A stretch of 44,329 nucleotides of DNA from Hyphomicrobiales bacterium (GTDB lineage: Bacteria; Pseudomonadota; Alphaproteobacteria; Rhizobiales; Hyphomicrobiaceae): NCBI GenBank assembly GCA_003963125.1, contig RXJK01000096.1, forward strand, positions 1 to 44,329, given 5' to 3'. The position numbers and the translations under genes are program-made. A model generated the notes under the pieces. The model made no database searches and was not told the origin of the DNA. It saw nothing but the letters and a program-made list of their open reading frames with translations. The first letter of the stretch is position 1, and every line of letters begins with the position of its first letter. Of this stretch, positions 13,561 to 23,027 are shown in pieces.

Positions 13561-15120
13561 TCAGCTATTCAGCCGAAAACTAGCCCAGATCCTCGCCAAG
13601 CCGGTTCTCAACCTGGGGCGCGGAATGTTGGCGTAGAGGGTTGTCAACGGAGGATGGTCTCGCAACGCCTCTGGGCGGTAAGGGTTGAATCGATCGTACT
13701 GCAAAACGCTTGCGAGTTTGGCCCGATCAATGACGGTCTGATGCAGCGGCGCACCGACCTTGATCGATCGAGACCTTCCAGGCCACGTAATGCCGAACCA
13801 GCGTGTCAGGATCGGAAACCCGACCCGACGCTGACAATGCTGCATCCCATCGCAGGAGGGATAAAGACGCAGCACGGATGGGTCGATCTTGATGCCGTCC
13901 TTCACCGTCGTGGCGGCTTCGATCATCCACTTCAGCGCAATGTCGGAAAGCCTCGATTCACTCTCAGCGTAGCTGCCGCCGATGTCTGAATGATTGCCGG
14001 CAAACCACATCTGCTGAAAGGCAATGAACCCATTCGCATCGCTTGCTGGACGCGTGGACTTCGGGTCGCCCCATCCAACTTGCTTGAACGACGCGCGGTC
14101 CTCATCGATCGAAATAGCATGGCGCGCATAGGGCACATTGTCGTTGAGGGTCTTGTCCTCAAAGCTCATTCGGCCCCAGTTGAACGTGAAAGTGCGCCAC
14201 TTTTTATTGCCTACCGCCTTCGGCGCAAAGCGGTGCGCCTGAATCACATAACAGATGCCGGCGGCCAGTGTGGCCGCACCCGCCACCCCTGAAAGCCAAT
14301 GCCAGCCATTGGACGGGTCGCCGCCTAAGAGGGCAAAGAGGCTACTGATGCGGTTGAACGGAAAGTATTGCAGCAGCGGCGCATAGTACGATTGCGTCGC
14401 CCAAAGTGCGGCCGCGAGGCCGCTCACGAGCGCCAAGGTCGCCAGGAAAAGGACCATCTGTGCACCCCGGCTTGCAATCGATGCCACCGTGTCAAATACG
14501 CCAATGAAGTAGGGGTAGTGAGATTTCTCGGCGACAAGATCCACGCCATGCTTCTCGCGAAACTGCCGCGCCAGTTCGACGCGCTGATCGAGCAACTCTT
14601 CCTGCCGCTTGCTCGCTCCGTTGCGTTGGCGCGAGGGCGTATGCTGGTACACGCGCTTGACGGCGAACTTCGCAAGCTTGCGCAGCGTGCCTGGATCATA
14701 GGTGAGGGGCTGATCGGGGCCCAATCGTGTGGGCACACCACAATTTGCCAGGACGCCTGCCACACACCGCACCGTGTAAGCACCGCGGCTGAAGCCAAAT
14801 AGGAAGATGCGATCCCCCGGACGCCAGTAGCGAATGATCATCTGGTAGCAGTCGATGATATTGGCGGTAAGCCCGAGGCCGGTTGCCTGGCTTACGAAAT
14901 TGCTGAGCCTCCTGTAGGCAGAACCGAAGCTGCCCGCTCCAGGTGGACGCGAGCCGAGGCCCGCATCGTAGTAGGCGATCTGTTCGTTTGGGTCGATGCA
15001 CGAGTCCGGCGCGACCCGAGTCGCCCGGTACATCTTGTAGATGTTGCTCCGATCCTCATCGAAGGCGATCCCGCCCACCTGTCCTGTGCCATCGGAATAA
15101 ATCAGTATGTTGCGCGCCAT
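13561..15120 (-). CDS. DUF2235-family alpha/beta hydrolase-like protein
   Basis: MARNILIYSDGTGQ..., RSNIYKMYR, IAYYDAGLGSRP, GFSRGAYTVRCVAGVLANCG. Confidence 0.9.
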   Translation of the reverse strand: MARNILIYSDGTGQVGGIAFDEDRSNIYKMYRATRVAPDSCIDPNEQIAYYDAGLGSRPPGAGSFGSAYRRLSNFVSQATGLGLTANIIDCYQMIIRYWRPGDRIFLFGFSRGAYTVRCVAGVLANCGVPTRLGPDQPLTYDPGTLRKLAKFAVKRVYQHTPSRQRNGASKRQEELLDQRVELARQFREKHGVDLVAEKSHYPYFIGVFDTVASIASRGAQMVLFLATLALVSGLAAALWATQSYYAPLLQYFPFNRISSLFALLGGDPSNGWHWLSGVAGAATLAAGICYVIQAHRFAPKAVGNKKWRTFTFNWGRMSFEDKTLNDNVPYARHAISIDEDRASFKQVGWGDPKSTRPASDANGFIAFQQMWFAGNHSDIGGSYAESESRLSDIALKWMIEAATTVKDGIKIDPSVLRLYPSCDGMQHCQRRVGFPILTRWFGITWPGRSRSIKVGAPLHQTVIDRAKLASVLQYDRFNPYRPEALRDHPPLTTLYANIPRPRLRTGLARIWASFRLNS

Positions 15121-15760
15121 CTGGAAATCTCTTTGAACAATGACCATGCGAACGTACTCCGTCGCCGGTCGCCATCAATACTGACAACGCATCGTAGGAC
15201 ATGTGCGCGCACAGCGAAACCCGCTTTCCTCTTCGGGCGCGCTCCATAGACCGGTTTGCTCGCATCCACCTTCGACAAAATTTGTTTGAACCAAGGTGGT
15301 CCGTTGTCGGATCGGTTGTCGCCGCGCATTCTCTGAACCTGTGCAACAACAAAAAGGAGAAAGCACATGCAACAAACGATCCTTGTCGGCAAACGGCTCA
15401 TCCCCGCTGCCCAAATTGTTCTGGTCGAACCTCTCGACCCCGCCGCGCCCGACCGGTTAGAAAGTCAGCCTTGATCTTGGGCCTCCCAAAGGCCAGGTGA
15501 TCCCTGAAATTGGACACCCCCCTTCATCGCAAAACCACTGAACGCGCACGCGCGTTTCTCCAGGCGGCCGACGCTGCTCGAACCGCTGGAACACTTGATA
15601 TTGGCATATTCTTCGACATCGGTAGCCTACTGCGCTTGCTGTTGGTTTCGCTCTAGACGGCCAGTCTCACCTAGAAACCTGAGAAGAGTAACCAAGAGGT
15701 CGTGCACCTTCGGGGGTCGGAAGACATAGCGGTGTCCTGCAGAGATCTGCCGGGCAAACT

Positions 15761-16156
15761 TCACCCCTTTGGACCATACCCTTTGAGTGCCAGGTCCATC
15801 AATCGACCGAAGGCCTTGTCGAGATTCACGTTGAGGCGGTACGCGCGCGTTGTTTCGCCGGCCTTGAGCAGTTCCTGTTCCAGGGAAACGCTGTTGCCCG
15901 AATGTGTTATTTCCCATGATGCCTGAGGTTGCTTTGCGAAGGCCACCGCGTCCTCTGGACCACCCGTCATATGGCGCGGATTGGTCATAGCCTGTTTTTC
16001 GCTGGTCGCGGCTAACACGGCGTCAAAAGGCTGAACGTCTTGTGCCTTGAACGCCGGGGTGTTTGCGTTCGCCACGTTTGAGGCGATCGCAGTCTGACGC
16101 GCGGTGAGCCATTGGTTCTGCAGTGTGAGCAGCTTTGAGAAATAGACAGGGTCCAT
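15761..16156 (-). CDS. flgB: Flagellar basal-body rod protein FlgB, orphan
   Basis: MDPVYFSKLLTLQNQWLTARQTAIASNVANANTPAFKAQDVQPFDAVL and LEQELLKAGETTRAYRLNVNL match FlgB architecture. Confidence 0.8.
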   Translation of the reverse strand: MDPVYFSKLLTLQNQWLTARQTAIASNVANANTPAFKAQDVQPFDAVLAATSEKQAMTNPRHMTGGPEDAVAFAKQPQASWEITHSGNSVSLEQELLKAGETTRAYRLNVNLDKAFGRLMDLALKGYGPKG

Positions 16157-16459
16157 GCGTGCCACCTGGTGAGTGTCGATTGCTGCAGGCCATAAACGCC
16201 GTGGTTGACGCAAGCGCCACACGGTGGAGCGGCAGGCGCGCTTCCACAGGCGGCGCGGCCCTTGAGATCGGACCGACGGTTCTTGGATGCGATGATTGGG
16301 GAAGTGACGTGTGGCGAGTTTGCCGGCTTGGTGGCGGCCTATATCCGAAGAACGGCTATCTGCCGCTCGCGGACGCGTGGATCAATCAATGACGTGAAAT
16401 GTGAAAACGCGCGCGCTGGCATCCCGGTCGCAGGCGCAATAAGAATGGCCTTTGCAACA

Positions 16460-16765
16460 TCAACCGCGGCATTCGGAGGCAGCTCGATCGGCTGCCCACT
16501 CCGGGGCGACGTCCAAAATGCTGGAATCGCTGCAACGCACCTCGTGCGCCGCTTCGATAGTGTGCCCACATTCGTCGCCGCCGGAAGCGGTTGCGGTGTA
16601 GTTGTGATGGCTTGCGTGCTCTGACGCATGCGTACCACCAACAAGCAACTCGAGCGCGTGATGGTCTGCCGACTTGCAATAGCGCAGTGGCGAAGCAGCC
16701 AGCATGGTTACCGGCAGAAATGCCAGGAGGAACAGGGTCGCAAGGACGCGTCTGAGGCGTTGCAT
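16460..16765 (-). CDS. Small secreted His/Cys-containing protein
   Basis: MQRLRRVLATLFLLAFLPVTMLAASPLRYCKSADHHALELLVGGTHASEHASHHNYTATASGGDECGH. Confidence 0.5.
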   Translation of the reverse strand: MQRLRRVLATLFLLAFLPVTMLAASPLRYCKSADHHALELLVGGTHASEHASHHNYTATASGGDECGHTIEAAHEVRCSDSSILDVAPEWAADRAASECRG

Positions 16766-16883
16766 TCCGTCAAAGACCCCGGTGGCGGATGCCGGCCGCT
16801 TTTTGGGCGACGATTCGGTTGCGTCGAACGATGACACACAGTGCGCGGGGCGTCCATACGATCAGACATTATCTGGGTGCGGA

Positions 16884-18067
16884 TTATCGGTTGGGTGATA
16901 ATGCCTGACTACCCCGGCTTGTGTTGCGGATCCGAAGCGCAGGGACCATGTGTCGTTTCATCTTGAGCGCCGGCCTTTCGATCAGCAGCCAGGAAGCGAT
17001 GCCGAACATCGCGCTGACCAGGACGGTTGTAACCTGATGCCCAATCGCCGTGACTGAGGGCACCAGGTACAGCACCGTCTGCCCGATCGGCCATCCGTAA
17101 ATGTAGATGCCGTACGAGGCGTCGAAGCGGTCAGTGAGTGTGGATGCGTGGCCCCAGAGGCGGGTGCCGAAGGTCAAACTCAGTACTGCCGTTGCAAGCA
17201 GAAGGGCTGGCACGCCGAGGCGTGTCGGAAACAGCGCCAGGGCCAGACCCGCTACGAGTGCGCAAAGGACGGCGGAGTAGCGCACATGGGCGCGCAGTTC
17301 ATAAGCTGCCGCGCCCAGGCAAAAGCACAAGAGGAAACGCCTTAGGTTGTCGACGGTCGTCTTGGGAGAGGTGACCGCGCTCACAAAGGTAAGCGTGAGC
17401 ACAGCTATGGCGATTGCCAACACCTGTCCCGCATGCGTCTTCAATCCAAAGCCGGTTAGTATCGCAAGGAGCGCGTGACACAGGACTTCATACTTCAACG
17501 TCCAAAGCGAAAGATTGCTCTCACCCGCAACCGGCAACGTGTCAAACACGCCGGGCAAGGTGGCTTTCGCTGTCACAAGCGTGATCGTCTTCCCGATGTA
17601 GCCGATGACTTGTGCATCAGCGAGGTACGCTGGAAGCGGCAAGGTGGTCGTCACGGTCCCAATGCCAACACTGTCAAAGCCACGCACACGAATAGTGCCG
17701 GCATGATCCGCAGGAACCGGGCCCAGACGTATTGCCCGAATGAACGGCTGCGGGCGAGGCTCATGGCGATCAGGACGCCACTTAGGCAAAAAAACACATG
17801 CACCGCATGCTGACCGAGCGTGAAGCCAGTCCAGGCCTCCAGCGGATCGGTGATTTCTCCGCTGAAGATGCCGTAGTTGTGTTAGACCACCACCGCCATC
17901 GCCGCGAGTGCGCGCACGAGTGAAAAGCTATTGCTTCCAGCCCCTTCGTGATCACAAAGAAGCCGTCCTCGCATCATCACTGTCATCCAGGTCCCGTCGC
18001 ATGGCGCGCAAATCGCGTCTCGACCAGGAAACTCACATTCCTTTAGAGAGGGATACTGCAGCTGCAA
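16884..18067 (-). pseudogene. Acyltransferase-3 (OafA/YrhL-like) family, disrupted by a nonsense codon and a frameshift
   Basis: NSFSLVRALAAMAVVV* HNYGIFSGEITDPLEAWTGFTLGQHAVHVFFCLSGVLIAMSLARSRSFGQYVWARFLRIMPALF in one frame, continuing as LPLPAYLADAQVIGYIGKTITLV...RFDASYGIYIYGWPIGQ in another. Confidence 0.8.
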
Positions 18068-18069
18068 CG

Positions 18070-18087
18070 GTTACGCGCGGTTACAAA
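18070..18087 (+). promoter_or_regulatory. GTTAC-N5-GTTACAAA tandem repeat upstream of the two-component operon
   Basis: gttacgcgcggttacaaa. Confidence 0.65.
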
Positions 18088-18322
18088 TCAGTCCTGCGAG
18101 GGCCCAGCATCCGCGGGTACGATGGGCCCGGCGAGGTCGCGCGATCACGCTCGCCACACCAATGGTATTCCACACTTCGTTGCTGAAGTCTGGCATCCTA
18201 GTTGTTTGCGTAGCGAAGCCCCGTGGCGCTTCCCCGGCGGCCGGCGCCAGCTTTGTCGCATCGAATGCAAAGCATCCCGTGTGCCACAAGACGGCCCACC
18301 TATCCTGGCCCCTGAATTAAGC

Positions 18323-19045
18323 ATGACCCAGCAGGCGCATATTCTGATCGTCGATGACGATCGCGACATCCGAACGCTTCTCTCCCGCTTTCTGCAAAGC
18401 CATGGCTTTGTTGCCTCTGTCGCCGCGAGCGGCAAGGAAATGCGGGCGTTCCTTGCCAACCAGCATGTGGACCTCATTGTTCTTGATCGCGTCATGCCAG
18501 GCGAGGACGGGCTCGAACTCTGTCACGAACTCCAGCAAACCACACGCGTACCCGTCATCCTTCTTTCGCTTCTCGGTTCTGAGAACGATCGCATCGAGGG
18601 CTTTGAAGCGGGCGCCGACGACTACGTGCTGAAGCCCTTCAGCCCTGCAGAGCTGCTCGGTCGGATTCGGGCAGTTCTGCGCCGCGCAAATGACCTGCCG
18701 CGCGGCAACACAGCCAGCGGGTCAACCGTTGAGTTTCTGGGCTGGGTGCTGGATCGGAGTAAGCGGCAACTCTTCGCGCCCGATGGCAGCCTCGTCACCC
18801 TCACCGATGGCGATTACGAACTGCTCGAGGTGTTTGTCGACTATCCGCAGATGGTATTGACCCGTGACCAACTTCTCGGTCGCACCCGGGGTAAACATAC
18901 CGGGCCCTTCCACCGTAGCATGGACATGCGTATCGCGAGGCTGCGCCGCAAGATCGAGACAGGCGCCGACCAACCCGCCATCATCAGGACGCTACGCAAC
19001 AAGGGCTACGTCTTCATGCCCGACGTCAAGGTTCGCGAGGAATAG
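18323..19045 (+). CDS. OmpR/PhoB-family response regulator
   Basis: HILIVDDDRDIRTLLSRFL...VDLIVLDRVMPGEDGLELC...DYVLKPFSPAELLGRI plus winged-helix C-terminus (RLRRKIETGADQPAIIRTLRNKGYVF). Confidence 0.96.
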   Translation: MTQQAHILIVDDDRDIRTLLSRFLQSHGFVASVAASGKEMRAFLANQHVDLIVLDRVMPGEDGLELCHELQQTTRVPVILLSLLGSENDRIEGFEAGADDYVLKPFSPAELLGRIRAVLRRANDLPRGNTASGSTVEFLGWVLDRSKRQLFAPDGSLVTLTDGDYELLEVFVDYPQMVLTRDQLLGRTRGKHTGPFHRSMDMRIARLRRKIETGADQPAIIRTLRNKGYVFMPDVKVREE

Positions 19046-19047
19046 CC

Positions 19048-20451
19048 GTGCTACTCAACAGCCTTAAGTCGAGGATGCTCCTCGTACTCATGCTGGGGCT
19101 GCTGCTTTCCCATTTCCTGGGTCTGTGGCTTTACGCCAGAAAGCACGATGAGGCCGCATCGCTCCTCCAAGATACCCTGCTGGCCGAACGCATCGCCCTC
19201 GTCACGCATCTTCTTGAAACCACCCCGCAGGGCGAACAGGAGCAACTGGTCAAGAAGCTTTCCAGCGTTCTGGTCAAAGTACAGCCCGGAGGCACCGTTG
19301 GAGGAGGGGAGTGGCACATCTTTGAATCCCGCCCACACCTCTTTGAGCACTTACTGGGGCTTTTTCTCAACCGGCCGAGTCACGAGGGCATTACCAGCGA
19401 ACATCAGCCTGCGAACCGGTCGGACCGCCGGAGCCTCCTCTCCATGCTCAGCGCGGAACTTAATCCCGCCCATCGTCAACTTCCTGAGCGAACCCTGGAG
19501 GACATCGTCAAGATCGGTCAGATGAAAACGGAAGTGCAGCTCACAACAGGTAGCAGCATCACCGTCACCAATCAATGGCTGGGGGTCAGCCCATTCTCCA
19601 TCGCGCAGATCTGGGCGCCTCTCGGGGCAGTGTTGATAGCAGTGTTTCTTTGCGGCTCCTGGGTCATTGCACGCGCGACCCAGCCCCTGACCGACCTTGC
19701 CAACGCTGCAGCGCGCCTGGGCGGCGATATCCGTGCTGCGCCTTTGGCGATCTCTGGGGCAACGGAAGTGCAATCAGCCTCCCGCGCATTCAACGCCATG
19801 CAGGAACGCATTCAACGGCTGGTGGAAGACCGTACGGCGTTCGCAACAGCGCTTGCTCACGATATCGGAACGCCCATCACCCGGCTGCTGCTCAGGCTCG
19901 AGGAACTTCCGCCATCAGACGTCAAGAAAGACATCGAGCGCGATATCACCCATATGCAACGCATGGTGCGGGCGACACTCGATTTCGCGCGCAGCGATTT
20001 TAATGCCGAGCGGACGGAGATTGTGGATGTCGCCGATCTCATTGGCGATATCGCCGCGGCCATGTCCCTCGCGCATCGCCGCCTTTCGGTGCGCGTGCCG
20101 CCCGGATTGACCATCCAGACCAGGCCGACCCGGCTTCACCGCGCCATCAGCAATATCGCCGAGAATGCCCTCAAGTATGGAGGCGAAGCGACCATCGCCG
20201 CGCGCATCTTCGAGAATCCCTCGCGCCTTGAGGTCCGCGTCGAGGATCGCGGTCCTGGTATCCCCAAGCATCTTCACGAGGAAGCCTTCCGGCCGTTTCG
20301 CAGGTTGGTCGAACGATCGGATGCCTCTCCCTCCGGGACCGGCCTCGGACTTTCCATCGCCCGAAGCATCGCACGCAGCCTCGGAGGTGATGTTACGCTG
20401 CAGAACCGGCAGGAGGGAGGCCTGCGCGCGACGCTTTCGATCCCCCTTTAG
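19048..20451 (+). CDS. Sensor histidine kinase
   Basis: HAMP-like region, H-box FATALAHDIGTPITRLLLRLEEL, N-box NIAENALKYGG, G-boxes VEDRGPGIP and GTGLGLSIARSIARSLGG. Confidence 0.95.
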   Translation: MLLNSLKSRMLLVLMLGLLLSHFLGLWLYARKHDEAASLLQDTLLAERIALVTHLLETTPQGEQEQLVKKLSSVLVKVQPGGTVGGGEWHIFESRPHLFEHLLGLFLNRPSHEGITSEHQPANRSDRRSLLSMLSAELNPAHRQLPERTLEDIVKIGQMKTEVQLTTGSSITVTNQWLGVSPFSIAQIWAPLGAVLIAVFLCGSWVIARATQPLTDLANAAARLGGDIRAAPLAISGATEVQSASRAFNAMQERIQRLVEDRTAFATALAHDIGTPITRLLLRLEELPPSDVKKDIERDITHMQRMVRATLDFARSDFNAERTEIVDVADLIGDIAAAMSLAHRRLSVRVPPGLTIQTRPTRLHRAISNIAENALKYGGEATIAARIFENPSRLEVRVEDRGPGIPKHLHEEAFRPFRRLVERSDASPSGTGLGLSIARSIARSLGGDVTLQNRQEGGLRATLSIPL

Positions 20452-20459
20452 CGCTTGGA

Positions 20460-20808
20460 TCCGAGGGTAAATTACGCAACAAGCGGGCGCGCTCCTGAGC
20501 CTCGATCGGTTCCAGATCAGCACGGCTTCATCTCCCTCCGCATTAACAAACAACGCCGCGTGAAGCGGCTGCGCCAGCAACGGCGCGTCGAGCACCACGG
20601 ATAGATAGGGCGTCCCCCGCTCACTTGTGCGCTTCCATGCGGAGCCGATCTCGACACTTCCGCAGGTCGTCTGCGCAGTGATGAGGTACTCAGGTTGACG
20701 ATCCGACGGCGTCTCGCCAGCTACAACCTGCATCTGGAAGTTCAGACAGACCAGGCCACCCTGGAAGCGATCAGATCTTCCGTCATACTTGAAACGTCCA
20801 ATGATCAT
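20460..20808 (-). pseudogene. DUF736-like protein, apparently missing its native C-terminus
   Basis: MIIGRFKYDGRSDRFQGGLVCLNFQMQVV...TTCGSVEIGSAWKRTSERGTPYLSVVLDAPLLAQPLHAALFVNAEGDEAVLIWNR; the frame then runs open through antisense of the kinase gene to 19915. Confidence 0.65.
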
Positions 20809-21005
20809 GCGGGTCTCCATCCACTTGATGTGTGTAAGACCCATACATCCTCGGTCCCGAATCAGCGCGCGGAATGATTGGTACAGCGTGACACTCCGGG
20901 AGAGAGGATCCGCGCGCTTCGTGGCGATAGTGCATGCGCCCGCTAGTGTCTCTGACGTGACGTGGGTATTGTGGCGTCCCGCGGCGTCACCCAATATATC
21001 GTCTG

Positions 21006-21020
21006 GTTACATGCCGTTAC
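21006..21020 (+). promoter_or_regulatory. GTTAC-N5-GTTAC tandem repeat (first of two)
   Basis: gttacatgccgttac upstream of the small His-rich ORF. Confidence 0.65.
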
Positions 21021-21033
21021 ACGAATTCCATCC

Positions 21034-21048
21034 GTTACTGGCGGTTAC
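21034..21048 (+). promoter_or_regulatory. GTTAC-N5-GTTAC tandem repeat (second of two)
   Basis: gttactggcggttac, exactly 28 bp downstream of the previous pair. Confidence 0.65.
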
Positions 21049-21174
21049 GTAATAGTTTGCATTTAGGAGCGCAAAATAATTTCATTCACATCGCATTCAG
21101 CGCGTCGGTGCCAATCTTGGTCCCATCAACTCGCCGCAACCGATTGGCGAGCCCTGTCGAAGAAAGGACAACCG

Positions 21175-21393
21175 ATGTCTCGTACCGTTGCTTCCGCTGG
21201 TCTATTCGCATCTGCCCTCCTCGGACTGGGTCTTATGTCCGCACAAGCGGCGCCCGCAACTTCCTCGCTCGCCGGCCTTAGCAATGCTGGCACTAGCCTC
21301 AGTGAGCAGGCAAATTGGCGACGCCAGCGCATGCACTATCGCCCCTACCATCATGGCCCGCGCCGTCACTGGTATCAGCGTCGCTGGTGGTAA
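21175..21393 (+). CDS. Small secreted His/Arg/Trp-rich protein
   Basis: Signal-peptide-like MSRTVASAGLFASALLGLGLMSAQAAPA, tail WRRQRMHYRPYHHGPRRHWYQRRWW. Confidence 0.6.
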   Translation: MSRTVASAGLFASALLGLGLMSAQAAPATSSLAGLSNAGTSLSEQANWRRQRMHYRPYHHGPRRHWYQRRWW

Positions 21394-21651
21394 AATGCGG
21401 TGAGGGCGGTGAGCAGGTTGTTCATTCAGCCAAATCTGCCACCATAGGATCTGCGCGAGATTCCTGGCCCTTGCCCCAGAGTCCGGCGTCGCCCATCGGC
21501 GCCGGACTTTTTGCTCAACGACTGCGGTGGCCACCACCAAAGGTCGTGTCGTTGAACCGTATTTTTGACGTCCCAGTTGGTTCATTCGGTTAGTGTCCCC
21601 TGAGATGCCGCGTCATTCACGAGTCGCCAATCCGCAGCCTTGGAGGGCTAC

Positions 21652-21924
21652 GTGAGCGAGAATCGAAAGAAGCCTGCATTGGACGTTATGGAAATGCTGG
21701 TCGGCATGGTGATTGCGCTCGATGCCTTGCAGGATGTGTTAGCCAAACAGGGGGTGCTCGACACCAAGGCTTTGGCCCAGTCTATTTCATCGCGCGCCGA
21801 AAAGATGGGAGAGAATATCCCTGCAGCCCGGGCAATGCTTGAAATGCTGGCAAGCCGTTTGACCGATCCATCGGGGAAGGCCTTAAAGGACTTGTTGGAC
21901 ATGGACGTAAAGGGCTCCGCCTGA
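21652..21924 (+). CDS. Small hypothetical protein (GTG start)
   Basis: VSENRKKPALDVMEMLVGMVIALDALQDVLAKQG...; Shine-Dalgarno ggagg upstream. Confidence 0.55.
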   Translation: MSENRKKPALDVMEMLVGMVIALDALQDVLAKQGVLDTKALAQSISSRAEKMGENIPAARAMLEMLASRLTDPSGKALKDLLDMDVKGSA

Positions 21925-21961
21925 CGTAGGTTTGCGCAGATCCCCGGCAGACCATGCGACC

Positions 21962-22432
21962 CTAACGCGTTGTGTCCGGCACTTCGATCCCGAGCGCGGT
22001 AGCGAGGTCGATCTGGTGATCCTGTTCATCGACCAGGATTTGCCGGATCTGCTCTGCCATGGCGAATTCTCCCAGCGCCTCGCATTGGCGAACACGATCG
22101 CGGTACGCGCGGATAGTCTCGGTCTCATTGTTGAGGTCGAACTGAAGCATTTCACGCGGGTTGCTGGACGTCTTGACAGGCTTGGGTGCCACCGTCGGCA
22201 TCTCGCCAAGGTAGTCTATCTGTCTTGAAATAGTGAGGGCGTGCTTTAGCTCCTCAGCTGCATGGGTTTGAAGTTGAGCGGCTATCGCCATGTACTCCGC
22301 ACCTTTCAGAACCTGCGAATAGACGACATACGCGATGACCGCCTGGTACTCCCTCGCCAAATCCTCGTTGAGCCGCCTTGCGAGTTCCTTGCGCGAGATC
22401 ATGGCAGCTTTGTCGTTCGCTCCGTCGGCCAT
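21962..22432 (-). CDS. Ferritin-like/bacterioferritin-type protein
   Basis: LARRLNEDLAREYQAVIAYVVYSQVLKGAEYMAIAAQLQTHAAEELKHALTISRQIDYLG...EQIRQILVDEQDHQIDLA di-iron helical pattern; start M (MADGAND) inside the ORF. Confidence 0.88.
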   Translation of the reverse strand: MADGANDKAAMISRKELARRLNEDLAREYQAVIAYVVYSQVLKGAEYMAIAAQLQTHAAEELKHALTISRQIDYLGEMPTVAPKPVKTSSNPREMLQFDLNNETETIRAYRDRVRQCEALGEFAMAEQIRQILVDEQDHQIDLATALGIEVPDTTR

Positions 22433-22613
22433 GGGGCGTCTCCTGCGTGGCGCGTGCATTATCACACGTGAACGCTTTCACCCACATGTCGGTTGCTGCG
22501 AAGAGCGCACCGAACCCCGTAGCTTCAGGTCGGCTGTACCCAATGAGCAGCCACGCTTGTGTGGGTCGGGCTTGGAACTTCAGCCGGGCAGGCAAGCAGA
22601 CCGGTGACAGCTG

Positions 22614-22937
22614 CTAAGGCAAACTAGCCAACTCGTTAATTACGTCGTCTTCACCCTGAAGCTCATCCGGACGCTCGAGCAGAAGGCAAGGGCACCCACG
22701 GTTCTTCAACTCCTGGACGATCTCGGCGCCCAGTTGTCCGAGATCGACGCTTACAATAGCAGCCACAGCCAGGTTCCTTTCGAGGCCGCTAACTGCCAGC
22801 GGCACGCTATTCGCCGGGCCGATCGTCTCATACCCCGCCTTCTCCAGGGCGGCGCACAAGCGCATGAACAATTCAGGCGTGGTCGTTGCAACGAGTACCG
22901 CTTGACCTCTGGCTCGCCCCATGACCGGGCCTCGCAA
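22614..22937 (-). CDS. Degenerate receiver-like protein
   Basis: AVLVATTTPELFMRLCAALEKAGYETIGPANSVPLAVSGLERNLAVAAIVSVDLGQLGAEIVQELKNRGCPCLLL resembles a CheY-like fold but lacks the acidic pocket. Confidence 0.55.
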   Translation of the reverse strand: MRGPVMGRARGQAVLVATTTPELFMRLCAALEKAGYETIGPANSVPLAVSGLERNLAVAAIVSVDLGQLGAEIVQELKNRGCPCLLLERPDELQGEDDVINELASLP

Positions 22938-23027
22938 TCTGCGCGTTCGTTCAAAGGCAAAGCGAATGCGTCGAATAGAGCAGCGCTTCGAGCCTCGGAC
23001 GATAAACCTCTGCTGCCATGTTCGGGG

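Noticed and set aside
17020-17040. Single gttgtaacc inside the acyltransferase pseudogene
   Set aside because: Only one half-site; single GTTAC/GTAAC pentamers are expected often by chance.
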